This document shows, one piece after another, positions 27,108-35,787 of a DNA stretch of 64,000 bases. The stretch is from the NCBI GenBank assembly GCA_041821315.1, contig JBGUEO010000010.1, forward strand, positions 1-64,000, in the 5' to 3' direction. Numbering within the stretch: position 1 is the first letter of the stretch; each line of letters starts with the position of its first letter. Position numbers and translations under genes: made by a program. The stretch comes from DIGJ01 sp041821315. Lineage in GTDB: Bacteria; Bacillota; Clostridia; Lachnospirales; Lachnospiraceae. The notes beneath the pieces are model-generated. The model had not been told where the DNA came from. It searched no databases and worked only from the letters and a program-made list of their open reading frames with translations.

Positions 27108-28214
27108 TTATTGCAAATCATTGTCTATTTTTAAACTGTTTCTCATTTCACCTGGAGTGATTCCGTAGTATTTTTTAAAGTTCTTATAAAAATGAGCATT
27201 GTCAACATAGCCCACTAAAAACCCTACTTTTTTAATTGGTGCATGGTATACTTCAATGAGTTCTTTTGCCCTCTCCATACGAAGCTTTAATAAATAATCA
27301 GAAAATCCAACCTTGTGATCAATCTTAAATACCTTGCTTAAATACTCTTTACTAATATAAAAATTATCAGCCGTTTCCTCGAGTGTAATACCTTCCGTAT
27401 AGTGTTCTTCCAGAAATCTTACAATTGCATCGGTATCCACCCTGTTCTTTTTTTTGGTTTGATTCTCGACATATTCCACCGTTTTGATATAACGTTTTAT
27501 AAAAAATTCAATCATTTCGTGAAGTCTATTTTCCCTACTAAAAACATATCCATTATTAAGGCTATCTAATACTTCATTTCTAGGATATCCCATCTGATCT
27601 ATGTAATTTTGTAACACCGAAAATACCTCATAGTATATTCCAATCTGTATTGGCTGAGGAGGATTTTCTCCTTCACTCTTAACGATAATTTCTTCTAATT
27701 TTTCGAAAGAACACCTCAAGTTATTTTCCTTTCTAATTTGCAACTGTATTTCTAATTCCTTTAAAACTTTCTTACATTCCTTTTCCAAATCTTCCGGAAT
27801 AAACTCAGCCCGCACATCGCTTTGTACCTGCAATTTATTGTTTCTAATTTCATCAATACAGCTTCTTAGCTGTTTATTTAAATCTTCCGGTTTAATTGGT
27901 TTTAGCAGATAATCAATTACATCCAGTTTTAACGCCTTGTGAACGTAATCATAATCGTCATATCCGCTGATTACGATTGCTGGTGATTCGATGTTCTCCC
28001 TACGCATCAAACCGATCAGTTCCAGACCATTAATTCTTGGCATTCGTACATCTGTTATAACAATATCTGGTAATACATTTTTGATCAAGGACCACCCACT
28101 CTCACCGTCAGCCGCCTCACCTACAACTTTCAAATCCAGCTTCTCCCATTCACCTAAGGACTTTATCACATCTCTTGTCCATGGCTCATCGTCAATTATC
28201 ACTACTGTATACAT
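27108..28214 (-). CDS. YesN-type response regulator (receiver plus AraC domain)
   Basis: 368 residues from the ATG at 28214 (GAGGGAAGAGG upstream). Receiver domain with IIDDEPW, phospho-acceptor Asp in DIVITDVRMP and Lys in LLKP; a middle helical region; then a C-terminal AraC HTH (SKEYLSKVFK, VGYVDNAHFYKNFKKYYGITP). It overlaps the sensor kinase by 23 bases. It should activate the importer operon and the divergent secreted glucanase gene. Confidence 0.92.
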   Translation of the reverse strand: MYTVVIIDDEPWTRDVIKSLGEWEKLDLKVVGEAADGESGWSLIKNVLPDIVITDVRMPRINGLELIGLMRRENIESPAIVISGYDDYDYVHKALKLDVIDYLLKPIKPEDLNKQLRSCIDEIRNNKLQVQSDVRAEFIPEDLEKECKKVLKELEIQLQIRKENNLRCSFEKLEEIIVKSEGENPPQPIQIGIYYEVFSVLQNYIDQMGYPRNEVLDSLNNGYVFSRENRLHEMIEFFIKRYIKTVEYVENQTKKKNRVDTDAIVRFLEEHYTEGITLEETADNFYISKEYLSKVFKIDHKVGFSDYLLKLRMERAKELIEVYHAPIKKVGFLVGYVDNAHFYKNFKKYYGITPGEMRNSLKIDNDLQ

Positions 28215-29979
28215 CCTCTTCCCTCTCCATCTCAAAAACTTTTCTCAAAAGAATTGATATTTGGGTTCCTTGATCGTGCTTGCTTTCAATCGATAGCCCA
28301 TACTTTTCAGAATTACTACTTAGCCGTATCCTTGTGTGTACATTACTAAGCCCAATATGCGAATTTAGTTTTAATGAGTTTTCTGTATCTCTTTGTAATG
28401 TCTCTTTTATTTCCTGCAATCTTTCCGGCGTAAATCCTATACCATTATCAATTATTCTGATTAAAAGATCGTTCTCCTTGGTAAATATACTTTCCACCAA
28501 AATCCTGCCATCTCCGGTTAGATCTGAGAAACCATATTCAAACGTATTTTCAGCCAACGGTTGTAAAATTAGTTTTGGTACAAGACATTTTTGAGTCTCT
28601 TCATACAAGTGCAAATCGAGTTTTATTCTGCCGCCAAATCGTTCATTTTGTATCATGACATAACTCTTTAAATATGCTACCTCTTCACTAAGAGGTACCA
28701 TTTCCTTTAAAAAGTTGAGTGAATATCTCATGATATCACTTAGTGCGACTGTAATTCGATAAAGCTCTGGTGCATTATGTTTTAATGACATTCCTCCTAT
28801 AACCTGTAACGTATTGTACATAAAATGCGGGTTAATTTGTGCTTGTAATGCTCGTAACTGAGCACTTCTTTTTTCAATTTTTGATTTATATTCCTGTTCA
28901 ATCAGATCTTGATTTCGCGCTATCATTAAATCAAAGCTTTTTTGTAATACACCTATTTCATCTGTTCTTTCACTTGCCTGGCTGTCTGTATAATTATTAA
29001 GCTCTAATTTTTGCATCTCTGACGATAACTGCTGGATAGGTTTACTTAGCACTGCTGAAAAAAATACAGCGCAGATAATGCTTGCTGCTCCGGCAATCAT
29101 TGCAACCAAAATGCCTATTAAAAGAGTTGGTAACAGTGCATCCGATATGGTTTTTTCCGGGACAGCCACTAACAATTGCATTTTCCCGTTTCTTACCGTT
29201 CGGTAAAACCAAAATTGATCATCATAAATTACTTCCTTATGACTACTTTCCTCTAAAAGAGCTCGTACTTTTTTTACTGTCTTTTTATTTGCATTCCAAT
29301 GATCTCCATAATTTGCTTCAATGAGATTGTTCTGATCATTTAAAATCAGAATACTTTCTTCCGGTACACTTTTAATATCACTTAATATTTTCTGCATTTC
29401 ATATGGTCTTAAGTGAATGACCATCAGCGCAATCAGAGCATTGTCTTCAAATCTATGTATTCCATGTACTTCGAGAATTTCATCTCCATTTTTAATATAT
29501 ACCAGATTGGTTTGTAATGAATCATCACGTTCCAGCCAGAAATCGAGACGATCTTTTGTCTCTTCCATTGTTGCTCCATCTCTTTGTGCAATTAATATCT
29601 CTTTCTTTGATAAATTATATAAATCAATTGAATTGATTGCATTATCCATACTGATTACTGAATTCATGGCAGTTATCAGTGTCCAGCGCTCTGAATATCC
29701 TAATTCTTTATCTGTATTACACCATGTTAAAATGTCATTTCTAACATCCTTATCAACTTCAAATTCATAAATCTGGTTCATGGCGTCTTGTAATTCTAAA
29801 TTTAGGCGATCCTGCAGCCATCCGCTGGATACCCTGTGATTATAAATTAGTTGATCTTTGACGGTACGATGCGTAATTCCCAATGCCACAGATGTAATGA
29901 GTGTAATTGAAATCACTGTAAAAAAAAGCATATAAGAAATAAGTTTTTTTCTAATTGACAAATTTTTAAACCACTTCAT
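28192..29979 (-). CDS. YesM-type sensor histidine kinase
   Basis: 595 residues from the ATG at 29979, placed six bases after a G-run ribosome binding site. Two transmembrane helices flank an extracellular sensor (about residues 40-280); a HAMP segment follows, then the His_kinase domain with QINPHFMYNTLQ and the HATPase N-box PLAENTFEYGF and DNGIGF. Predicted to sense extracellular glucan products and phosphorylate the coupled YesN protein. Confidence 0.92.
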   Translation of the reverse strand: MKWFKNLSIRKKLISYMLFFTVISITLITSVALGITHRTVKDQLIYNHRVSSGWLQDRLNLELQDAMNQIYEFEVDKDVRNDILTWCNTDKELGYSERWTLITAMNSVISMDNAINSIDLYNLSKKEILIAQRDGATMEETKDRLDFWLERDDSLQTNLVYIKNGDEILEVHGIHRFEDNALIALMVIHLRPYEMQKILSDIKSVPEESILILNDQNNLIEANYGDHWNANKKTVKKVRALLEESSHKEVIYDDQFWFYRTVRNGKMQLLVAVPEKTISDALLPTLLIGILVAMIAGAASIICAVFFSAVLSKPIQQLSSEMQKLELNNYTDSQASERTDEIGVLQKSFDLMIARNQDLIEQEYKSKIEKRSAQLRALQAQINPHFMYNTLQVIGGMSLKHNAPELYRITVALSDIMRYSLNFLKEMVPLSEEVAYLKSYVMIQNERFGGRIKLDLHLYEETQKCLVPKLILQPLAENTFEYGFSDLTGDGRILVESIFTKENDLLIRIIDNGIGFTPERLQEIKETLQRDTENSLKLNSHIGLSNVHTRIRLSSNSEKYGLSIESKHDQGTQISILLRKVFEMEREEDVYSSDN

Positions 29980-30086
29980 GTTCATCCCCCCCATTTGATT
30001 ATAGCATTTTGTACACAATTTTACAGAAAACAAAATTGTCATATTTTAATCTTTCTATTGTCAATAATTAATCTGTACGCTTTGTT

Positions 30087-30103
30087 TTATCCTTTTAGGA
30101 TAA
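30087..30103. promoter_or_regulatory. Palindrome in the yesM / secreted-GH5 intergenic region
   Basis: TTATCC-TTTTA-GGATAA is a perfect 6-bp inverted repeat between the divergent kinase and glucanase genes. It may be an operator. No experiment or second copy supports a specific regulator. Confidence 0.35.
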
Positions 30104-30135
30104 TAAATGACAATTCAAAATCTTATGAAAAGACA

Positions 30136-30164
30136 ATGACTTTATCTTTTTTTATTGATATAGT
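30136..30164 (+). promoter_or_regulatory. Weak promoter of the secreted GH5 gene
   Basis: ATGACT (30136-30141) and TATAGT (30159-30164) are 17 bases apart, followed by AAGGAGGG before ATG 30185. The poor -35 suits activator control. Confidence 0.45.
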
Positions 30165-30184
30165 GAAAAAAAAGGAGGGATTTT

Positions 30185-32329
30185 ATGAAAAAGGTACTTT
30201 GTTATTTATTATCACTATCTATTTGTATCAGCACTTTAACAGCTCCAAATTTTGTATCTGCTGCGTCTACCACTCGAATGTCCATGCTTCATACTGATGG
30301 GAACAAAATTGTCAACGAATCCGGTCAACCGTTAACACTTCGAGGCACGAATCTCGGTAGCTGGCTTATGCAAGAAGGCTGGATTTCACCTCTTGGTTCT
30401 GGAGAAATTGATCATTCCTTTATTACAAATATCGAATCAACCTGTAATAATGGAGAACACACCGCAAATCTTGCAATCGACACCACTTCATCAAATGGAC
30501 TAACAAACAACAATCTCAATACTTACTGGCAATCCAACAAAGCTCAAGCAAATGATAATATGGAATTAAAAATAACACTTGATAAGGCTCGAGCATTTAA
30601 CAGTATCGTTGTCGAAACCGATCCAAATCATAAGGGGGATTACCTTCGAGGTGGGCTTGTTTGGGCTAGTACGGATGGTTATTCCGACTGGCATCAAATT
30701 ACAAATTTACAAATTGACAGTAGTAAAAAAACAGACGGGATTATAACAATAAAAACCGGCGACCAAACAGCTCGATATATTTCAATTAAGCCTTCTGAGT
30801 CTTCCGAAAATGGCCAATATTGGGCAGTAGGCAATATTAGTCTGTGTATGTCGGACGAATACACGGTTCGTAATAACTTAATTCGAAGATTTGGTGAAAC
30901 ACAAACCAATCAATTAATCGAAGAATTTCAATCTAATTGGATTACTTCAGAAGATATCGCAAATATAGCATCCATGAATATGAACCTTGTCCGAGTTCCT
31001 GTTTACTGGATGGATTTTGTTTTGAAGGATGGCACATTGCGAACCGATACTGACAGTGGATTTGCCAAACTGGACTGGCTGATTAATGAATGCAGCCAAT
31101 ACGGTATCTATGTACTCATCGACTTTCACGGTGCTCCTGGTGGCGCAAATGGATGGGCTAGCAGTGGTCAAGCAGGTACTATTCCAACTGAATTATTTTC
31201 AGGAAACTCAAACAATGTACAATGGAATCAGCAAATAACCCTCAATATTTGGTCTGCGATTGCTTCACGTTACAAAGACAATTCAACCGTTGCTGCCTAT
31301 GGATTACTAAACGAACCCGTATTAAGTTTTTCGCCGGATGACAGTCAAAATAATACCAAGTATTCTTTTTATAATCAGATTTACAACACGGTTCGTTCAC
31401 AGGATCCAAATCATATTGTCGTTTTTGAAGAATTTGGTGATTGGAATATTGCAAAAAATCGCCCTGAAAGAGCAACCTGGACGAATTACATGTTTGAAAA
31501 ACATCCATACGACATGCCGAATGCCTATAATTGGTATAGTCAGAAGGCGTTAGCAGATAGCACTGTTTCAACACTTGGAGATATCCAGCGTACTTGGAAT
31601 ATCCCAGTTCTAACTGGAGAATTCTGTTTATACTATTTTTCGGATGTATGGGACGATTTTCTTTCTGGCTTAAATCAAAATAACATATCATGGACAAACT
31701 GGTGCTATAAAGTAAGAGGCACGAAATTTGAAAGTGGTGGCGGTAACTGGGGGTATTATAATACTTATACTGGTACCGATCCTGATATCATGCATGATTC
31801 TTATAATACGATTGCTTCCATTTGGAGAAACACAAGAACTTCTACTTCTTTCACGCAAAATACGTCTCTTATTAACATTGTTTCTGCGCGAGCGAATGGA
31901 AGTACAAACTATCCTTATGTTGCACTAAATCGATCAAACTGGAATATTACTGCTACGAATACGAGTCAATGGAACCCAATCCGTAATATGATCGATGGTT
32001 CTACCGATACTTTATGGAGCTCCGGTATTCTTCAAAGTCCCGGTCAATCAATCACTGTGGATTTTGGTCAAACTGAAAATTTTGACAAAATTGAATTAAT
32101 CAGCTCTGGTGATGATTATCCTGGATACTACAAAGTTGAAACATCATATGATGGTGTTAACTTTACTTTGCTTGACCTAAATAATACAGATATTGGATTT
32201 GGAGCTAAAATGGTCCTATTACCAGTATCTCCTCAATCTGCTCGCTACATCAGAATCTCCCTTACTGGGGACAAAGACAAATGGTGGGCAATTAGTGAAT
32301 TGAATGTCTATTGGCGGAGTGTACAGTAA
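30185..32329 (+). CDS. Secreted GH5 glucanase with an inserted and a C-terminal discoidin-like domain
   Basis: 714 residues. Signal peptide with cleavage near VSA-AS (residue 27). The GH5 barrel begins at LRGTNLGSWLMQEGW (52-66), is interrupted by a discoidin/F5-8C-like beta domain (about 82-223), and resumes at residue 228; general acid Glu377 lies in LLNEP and nucleophile Glu479 in LTGEF. A second discoidin-like domain (about 560-713) ends the protein. The related intracellular GH5 has a short helical loop at the insertion point. Probably degrades beta-1,3- or mixed glucan outside the cell, feeding the ABC importer. Confidence 0.88.
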   Translation: MKKVLCYLLSLSICISTLTAPNFVSAASTTRMSMLHTDGNKIVNESGQPLTLRGTNLGSWLMQEGWISPLGSGEIDHSFITNIESTCNNGEHTANLAIDTTSSNGLTNNNLNTYWQSNKAQANDNMELKITLDKARAFNSIVVETDPNHKGDYLRGGLVWASTDGYSDWHQITNLQIDSSKKTDGIITIKTGDQTARYISIKPSESSENGQYWAVGNISLCMSDEYTVRNNLIRRFGETQTNQLIEEFQSNWITSEDIANIASMNMNLVRVPVYWMDFVLKDGTLRTDTDSGFAKLDWLINECSQYGIYVLIDFHGAPGGANGWASSGQAGTIPTELFSGNSNNVQWNQQITLNIWSAIASRYKDNSTVAAYGLLNEPVLSFSPDDSQNNTKYSFYNQIYNTVRSQDPNHIVVFEEFGDWNIAKNRPERATWTNYMFEKHPYDMPNAYNWYSQKALADSTVSTLGDIQRTWNIPVLTGEFCLYYFSDVWDDFLSGLNQNNISWTNWCYKVRGTKFESGGGNWGYYNTYTGTDPDIMHDSYNTIASIWRNTRTSTSFTQNTSLINIVSARANGSTNYPYVALNRSNWNITATNTSQWNPIRNMIDGSTDTLWSSGILQSPGQSITVDFGQTENFDKIELISSGDDYPGYYKVETSYDGVNFTLLDLNNTDIGFGAKMVLLPVSPQSARYIRISLTGDKDKWWAISELNVYWRSVQ

Positions 32330-32380
32330 CTACTTTTTCTCAAATATATTCCTTGCATTAACTAAGTAATTTTTGCATAA

Positions 32381-32420
32381 AGAAGCTGTGAAATCCAATG
32401 GATTTCACAGCTTCTTTTTC
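32381..32420. terminator. Terminator of the secreted GH5 gene
   Basis: AGAAGCTGTGAAATCC and GGATTTCACAGCTTCT form a perfect 16-bp stem with almost no loop, followed by TTTTT on the plus strand. It may serve both strands. Confidence 0.85.
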
Positions 32421-32526
32421 CTTCCAATCATTAGTTTCCCATAATTTACTAGTTTTGCATTGCCCTGTAATTCAATGGTTCCCCAATCTCCTGATCCTTT
32501 TGCTTTTGACATATAACAAGTATCCT

Positions 32527-32601
32527 TTACCTTGTAGTTACATTTCCCACACGCTGTAAACAATCCAAAGTATAATCATGAAAATCTTTTGTCGTTGCCA
32601 T
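32527..32601 (-). pseudogene. Truncated TfoX N-terminal domain protein
   Basis: After GGAGGGTATAAAA an ATG opens 24 codons that read MATTKDFHDY...LQRVGNVTTR, the beginning of a TfoX_N-type protein, then stops. In another frame the following 50 codons read without stops (C-G-K-C motif, ending in IGRKKKL), perhaps the tail of a different gene. The join suggests a deletion. The family call rests on short similarity. Confidence 0.45.
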
Positions 32602-32613
32602 TTTTATACCCTC

Positions 32614-32967
32614 CTAATCCTCCTTGTAAAATTCACCTTTATAAAAATTCTCGTTACCTGTTTTTTTCGCCGTCATTCGAAAACATACGCATCCATCCGG
32701 GCAGACAAAGTCCTTTATCTGTTTTTCACAACCTCCGACATTCGTAAGATCACCACCACTTCTGACTGCCTCCATTGCAGGGAAAAGAATCATCATTAAC
32801 TTAGAACATATTCCCTGACCCTGCTCATTCACTGGGCAACCATAGGTACAGGTATATTTATCTCCTATTTCTTCCCCATTTCTACAGTAATGCTCTGTAT
32901 GGTCACCGCGTAAAAAACCGGTTACTTCAATCCCAAATTCATATTCTTCATCATACCATTTATTCAT
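32614..32967 (-). CDS. TIGR04076-like cysteine-rich protein
   Basis: 117 residues from an ATG with GGAGGT. Layout of VTGFLRGDHTEHYCRNGEEIGD, a GICSKLMMILFPAMEAVRSGGD core and CPDGCVCFRMTAK at the end matches the small TIGR04076 family, function unknown. Eight cysteines suggest metal binding or disulfides. Confidence 0.6.
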   Translation of the reverse strand: MNKWYDEEYEFGIEVTGFLRGDHTEHYCRNGEEIGDKYTCTYGCPVNEQGQGICSKLMMILFPAMEAVRSGGDLTNVGGCEKQIKDFVCPDGCVCFRMTAKKTGNENFYKGEFYKED

Positions 32968-32976
32968 ATCTACCTC

Positions 32977-33093
32977 CTATTTTGTAAATGACCCAATTTC
33001 AATCAAATTTTCCTCTGGATCCGCAACATAGCATGTTCTCTGTCCCCAAGGCTCCGTCGTTGGTTCCATAATTCCAAAACCATCTAATCTCAT
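32977..33093 (-). pseudogene. C-terminal fragment of a VOC/glyoxalase-family protein
   Basis: 38 codons read MRLDGFGIMEP...WGQRTCYVADPEENLIEIGSF, the last beta-strands of a vicinal-oxygen-chelate fold including the metal-binding Glu. The N-terminal two thirds are missing, yet the fragment keeps an AGGGGGAA ribosome binding site and starts three bases after the YoaP-like gene. Most likely a deletion remnant. Confidence 0.65.
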
Positions 33094-33095
33094 TG

Positions 33096-33854
33096 TTATT
33101 CCCCCTTTAAGCTCTCATATATCGTAATAAATTTCTTTTCTGATAATATTTCATTGGTAATATACCTGCCATTATAAAACAACGCATAATTGGTCCAGGT
33201 AGCTGGTGCATTTTTGGCTTTTTCAAGTGAATCGATTCTTATACTTTGAAATAGAATGCCTTGACTTCTTGCAGTATTTTCCACAATTGACACATATTTT
33301 GCAGTATATGGACATCCATTCGTGTAGAAAAGTACAAATCCACTCTCTCCTATCCGAGGTGCCTTTACCTGCTCTTTAAACCTAGGAATATCTGATTCCT
33401 TCTCAAATGGTAAATACATTAATGTAAAATATGGTTCTGCTATATCTGCAATTAAAAACCCCTTATAAGTCAAGTATTTTGGATCTGATAGAAACGGCAT
33501 TTTCTTTGGTGAGGATATCACCGTAACCCCTCTTTTCCCTTTTGACCTTGCATCCTTTATGCAGGCATCAAGCAAATCGTTTGAATACCCTTTTCCTTTG
33601 CAAGATCCTGATACCCAAAAACAATTGATATGCATATATCCATCTGCTTCAATTGGTACCCACGCTTTTTCTGCTGGGATGTATTCGATAAAACATTTTC
33701 CGCGTATATTCGCTTTCAAAAATACAAGTCCTTCTTCCATGCGCTCTCTAAGCCATTGCTTCTTTGAAATAACCTGTGGATCTTTGGCGCCAGATATGGC
33801 ACAGCATATATGTTCTTTATCTATATTATCTAGTGTCAATTTTATATAATCCAT
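33096..33854 (-). CDS. YoaP-like GNAT acetyltransferase
   Basis: 252 residues from the ATG at 33854 (TAGGAGCT upstream). The N-terminal GNAT domain has CFWVSGSCKGKGYSNDLL as acetyl-CoA loop. The C-terminal 90 residues carry a thioredoxin-like CPYTAKY segment, the YoaP-type extension. Substrate unknown. It lies 10 bases after a WYL regulator gene and is probably controlled by it. Confidence 0.72.
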   Translation of the reverse strand: MDYIKLTLDNIDKEHICCAISGAKDPQVISKKQWLRERMEEGLVFLKANIRGKCFIEYIPAEKAWVPIEADGYMHINCFWVSGSCKGKGYSNDLLDACIKDARSKGKRGVTVISSPKKMPFLSDPKYLTYKGFLIADIAEPYFTLMYLPFEKESDIPRFKEQVKAPRIGESGFVLFYTNGCPYTAKYVSIVENTARSQGILFQSIRIDSLEKAKNAPATWTNYALFYNGRYITNEILSEKKFITIYESLKGE

Positions 33855-33864
33855 ATAATAGCTC

Positions 33865-34773
33865 CTATCTATCATAATTTTTTTGCATTTCTATTAACAT
33901 TCTCTTTATTTCTTCTTTTACCTCAATCGGTTCTAAAAGAACGACCTTATCACCAAAGGTAAGTAGCCATGAAATCAAATTATCTTTATCTGTGTAATCA
34001 GCGCAAAACAGTAGCTTTTCGTCCTCTATCTCTTTAAAACAATGCGGTCCAAATTCTTCCAGGAGTCTCCATTTCATTTCCATAGCAAATATTGCCTTCA
34101 CATGAATTTTCCCAGGGAATATCTTTTCTCTTGATAAATCTGGCATCGGAACTTCTCGAAATACAAATTCGTCTTTACTTTTTTTGAGTCTGTCTAGACG
34201 ATTTAACTTAAAAAGTCTAAAATCTTCTCTATTATGACACCATCCCCAAACATACCAACTAGACCATTTGAAAATTAGATAATGTGGTTCTATCTTACGA
34301 ATGCTGTTTCCAGATGGTGAGTAATAATCAAACGTGATAAGCCTCCTGCTTTCTATAGCTTCTTGTATGAGAGAAATCTTTGGTGCAATTGCATCCTTAT
34401 ACCAAGAAGACAAATCAATTAAAATGGAATCTTTGCCACCAATAAAGTGGGAAGAACCAGGTTTGAGTTTCTCCATAAGTTGTCCATAATAATTACTTCC
34501 ACTCACACTATCAAGGCTACGCAACCCTGCCATGATCATTTGCATATCCTTAGATGTAAGAAGTGTTCTGTCCATTCGGTAACCATCCATTATCTGGATT
34601 CCACCACCACATCCCTGTGCCGTTTGTATTGGAATTCCTGCTTTACAAAGATTTTCTATATCTCTGTTGATTGTCCTTTTAGAAACCTCAAATTTGTCTG
34701 CAAGTTCAGGGGCTGTAATCTTTTTCTGTTGTAAAAGAATCGAAAGAATTCCGATCAATCTGTCTATCTTCAT
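33865..34773 (-). CDS. HTH-WYL transcriptional regulator
   Basis: 302 residues from the ATG at 34773 (AAGGAGTTCAT). An N-terminal winged HTH (KITAPELADKFEVSKRTINRDIENL) is followed by a WYL domain with IRKIEPHYLIFKWSSWYVWGWC and FRLFKLNRLDRL. WYL domains sense nucleotide or other small ligands. A 13-bp perfect palindrome lies just upstream. Paralogous to the regulator at 36.6 kb. Confidence 0.85.
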   Translation of the reverse strand: MKIDRLIGILSILLQQKKITAPELADKFEVSKRTINRDIENLCKAGIPIQTAQGCGGGIQIMDGYRMDRTLLTSKDMQMIMAGLRSLDSVSGSNYYGQLMEKLKPGSSHFIGGKDSILIDLSSWYKDAIAPKISLIQEAIESRRLITFDYYSPSGNSIRKIEPHYLIFKWSSWYVWGWCHNREDFRLFKLNRLDRLKKSKDEFVFREVPMPDLSREKIFPGKIHVKAIFAMEMKWRLLEEFGPHCFKEIEDEKLLFCADYTDKDNLISWLLTFGDKVVLLEPIEVKEEIKRMLIEMQKNYDR

Positions 34774-34800
34774 ATGAACTCCTTGTATGTATAGTAACAA

Positions 34801-34832
34801 AATAAACATGACAACTATATGTCATGTTTATT
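34801..34832. promoter_or_regulatory. Perfect 13-bp inverted repeat upstream of the WYL gene
   Basis: AATAAACATGACA and TGTCATGTTTATT with a six-base loop, 28 bases before the WYL start. Either a terminator for the preceding decayed def gene (T-rich on the minus side) or an autoregulatory operator. Confidence 0.5.
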
Positions 34833-34892
34833 TTATCATTTCTATTTTATTTTTAAAAGCATAAGTTCTTTTTTCATCTTGATTCTTGAATA

Positions 34893-34994
34893 TCAAATTA
34901 ATCTTCCCTCTAGGTGATCCGCTTCATGCTGGATAATCTGCGCTGTCCACCCAGCAAACTCCTGTCTCTGTTTCTTAAAATCCTTATTCAGATA
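34893..34994 (-). pseudogene. 3' fragment of a peptide deformylase gene
   Basis: The frame reads FAGWTAQIIQHEADHLEGRLI then stop: motif 3 (HEADH metal site) and the end of peptide deformylase. Motifs 1 and 2 and the whole N-terminus are absent, and an in-frame stop precedes it. It is a remnant right after the ywbE-like gene. Confidence 0.75.
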
Positions 34995-34996
34995 CT

Positions 34997-35206
34997 CTAC
35001 TTTTCATTATCTGTTGGCAAGATATGCTGCACCCTTCCTACAATTCTCCCCTCCAGCATCACTTTGATACCTCTGGGATGATTTGACGAGTTAGTCAAAA
35101 TTCTCATTACAGTACCTTCTGTTAATTTTCCTGTTCGTTGATCCTGTTTTTGTACCACCTGAACTCTGGTGCCAATTTTTATATTATTTCTTACTGTACC
35201 GTCCAT
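34997..35206 (-). CDS. YwbE family protein
   Basis: 69 residues from ATG 35206 (GGAGCAACT). QKQDQRTGKLTEGTV, ILTNSSNHPRGIKV and VGRVQHI are the conserved core of the YwbE/DUF2196 family, a small beta protein of unknown function. Confidence 0.8.
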   Translation of the reverse strand: MDGTVRNNIKIGTRVQVVQKQDQRTGKLTEGTVMRILTNSSNHPRGIKVMLEGRIVGRVQHILPTDNEK

Positions 35207-35232
35207 AGTTGCTCCAATCTTTTTCACTCATT

Positions 35233-35583
35233 TTATTTCTTTATTTTCTTTGCCTTTGGTTGTATAAGCTCATAGCTTTCTGCAATCATTCGTTCTATAT
35301 CCTCCTGCGGAATCGTTCCATCAAGAATAATCGAATTCCAGTGTTCCTTGTTCATGTGATATGCCGGAACGATAGATTTAAATGCGTCTCGCCAGAAGTC
35401 ACGCCATTCTGGATTACATTTTATGTTAATCCAGATATTGTCCTGATGTTCATAAATACATGCAAATGTCTTTTTATTTACTCTATGGCGCATTAATGCC
35501 CAGTTATTATCATGAAATGGATAATCCTCTATCACATTTTCAAATGATTTACAATAAAGAATTGCTTCTTCTCGTGTAGTCAT
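35233..35583 (-). CDS. MmcQ/YjbR family protein
   Basis: 116 residues. The YjbR fold is supported by DYPFHDNNWALMRH, ACIYEHQDNIWINIKCNPEW, and the HMNKEHWNSIILDG segment. Family members are double-stranded-DNA-binding-like small proteins without a settled role. 26 bases upstream of the ywbE-like gene on the same strand. Confidence 0.82.
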   Translation of the reverse strand: MTTREEAILYCKSFENVIEDYPFHDNNWALMRHRVNKKTFACIYEHQDNIWINIKCNPEWRDFWRDAFKSIVPAYHMNKEHWNSIILDGTIPQEDIERMIAESYELIQPKAKKIKK

Positions 35584-35606
35584 GTTTTTTTCTCCTCGTA
35601 ACTAAA

Positions 35607-35656
35607 AAACTTCTCTATCATTGTACCATAAAAAAGTACAAATCATAGAGAAGTTT
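35607..35656 (-). terminator. Long hairpin before the mmcQ-like gene
   Basis: AAACTTCTCTAT...GTAC and GTAC...ATAGAGAAGTTT form a 20-bp imperfect stem with one bulge. On the minus strand it ends in TTTTTT, so it can end transcription from the DJ-1-like gene or attenuate the next one. Confidence 0.6.
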
Positions 35657-35787
35657 CTTTTAGATAAATTAATTTTTCTGTTCTTTTTTCTACTTTCTAA
35701 CATCGGGGAGTTTGCTCATACCCTGTATATGAATGACAAAACACATGCCTTTTATTAATAACTTCAATAAATTTCATATGGTCTAAA

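Noticed and set aside
31242..31697. 151-codon open frame antisense to the secreted GH5 gene
   Set aside because: No start signal, and it mirrors a highly conserved catalytic region on the other strand.
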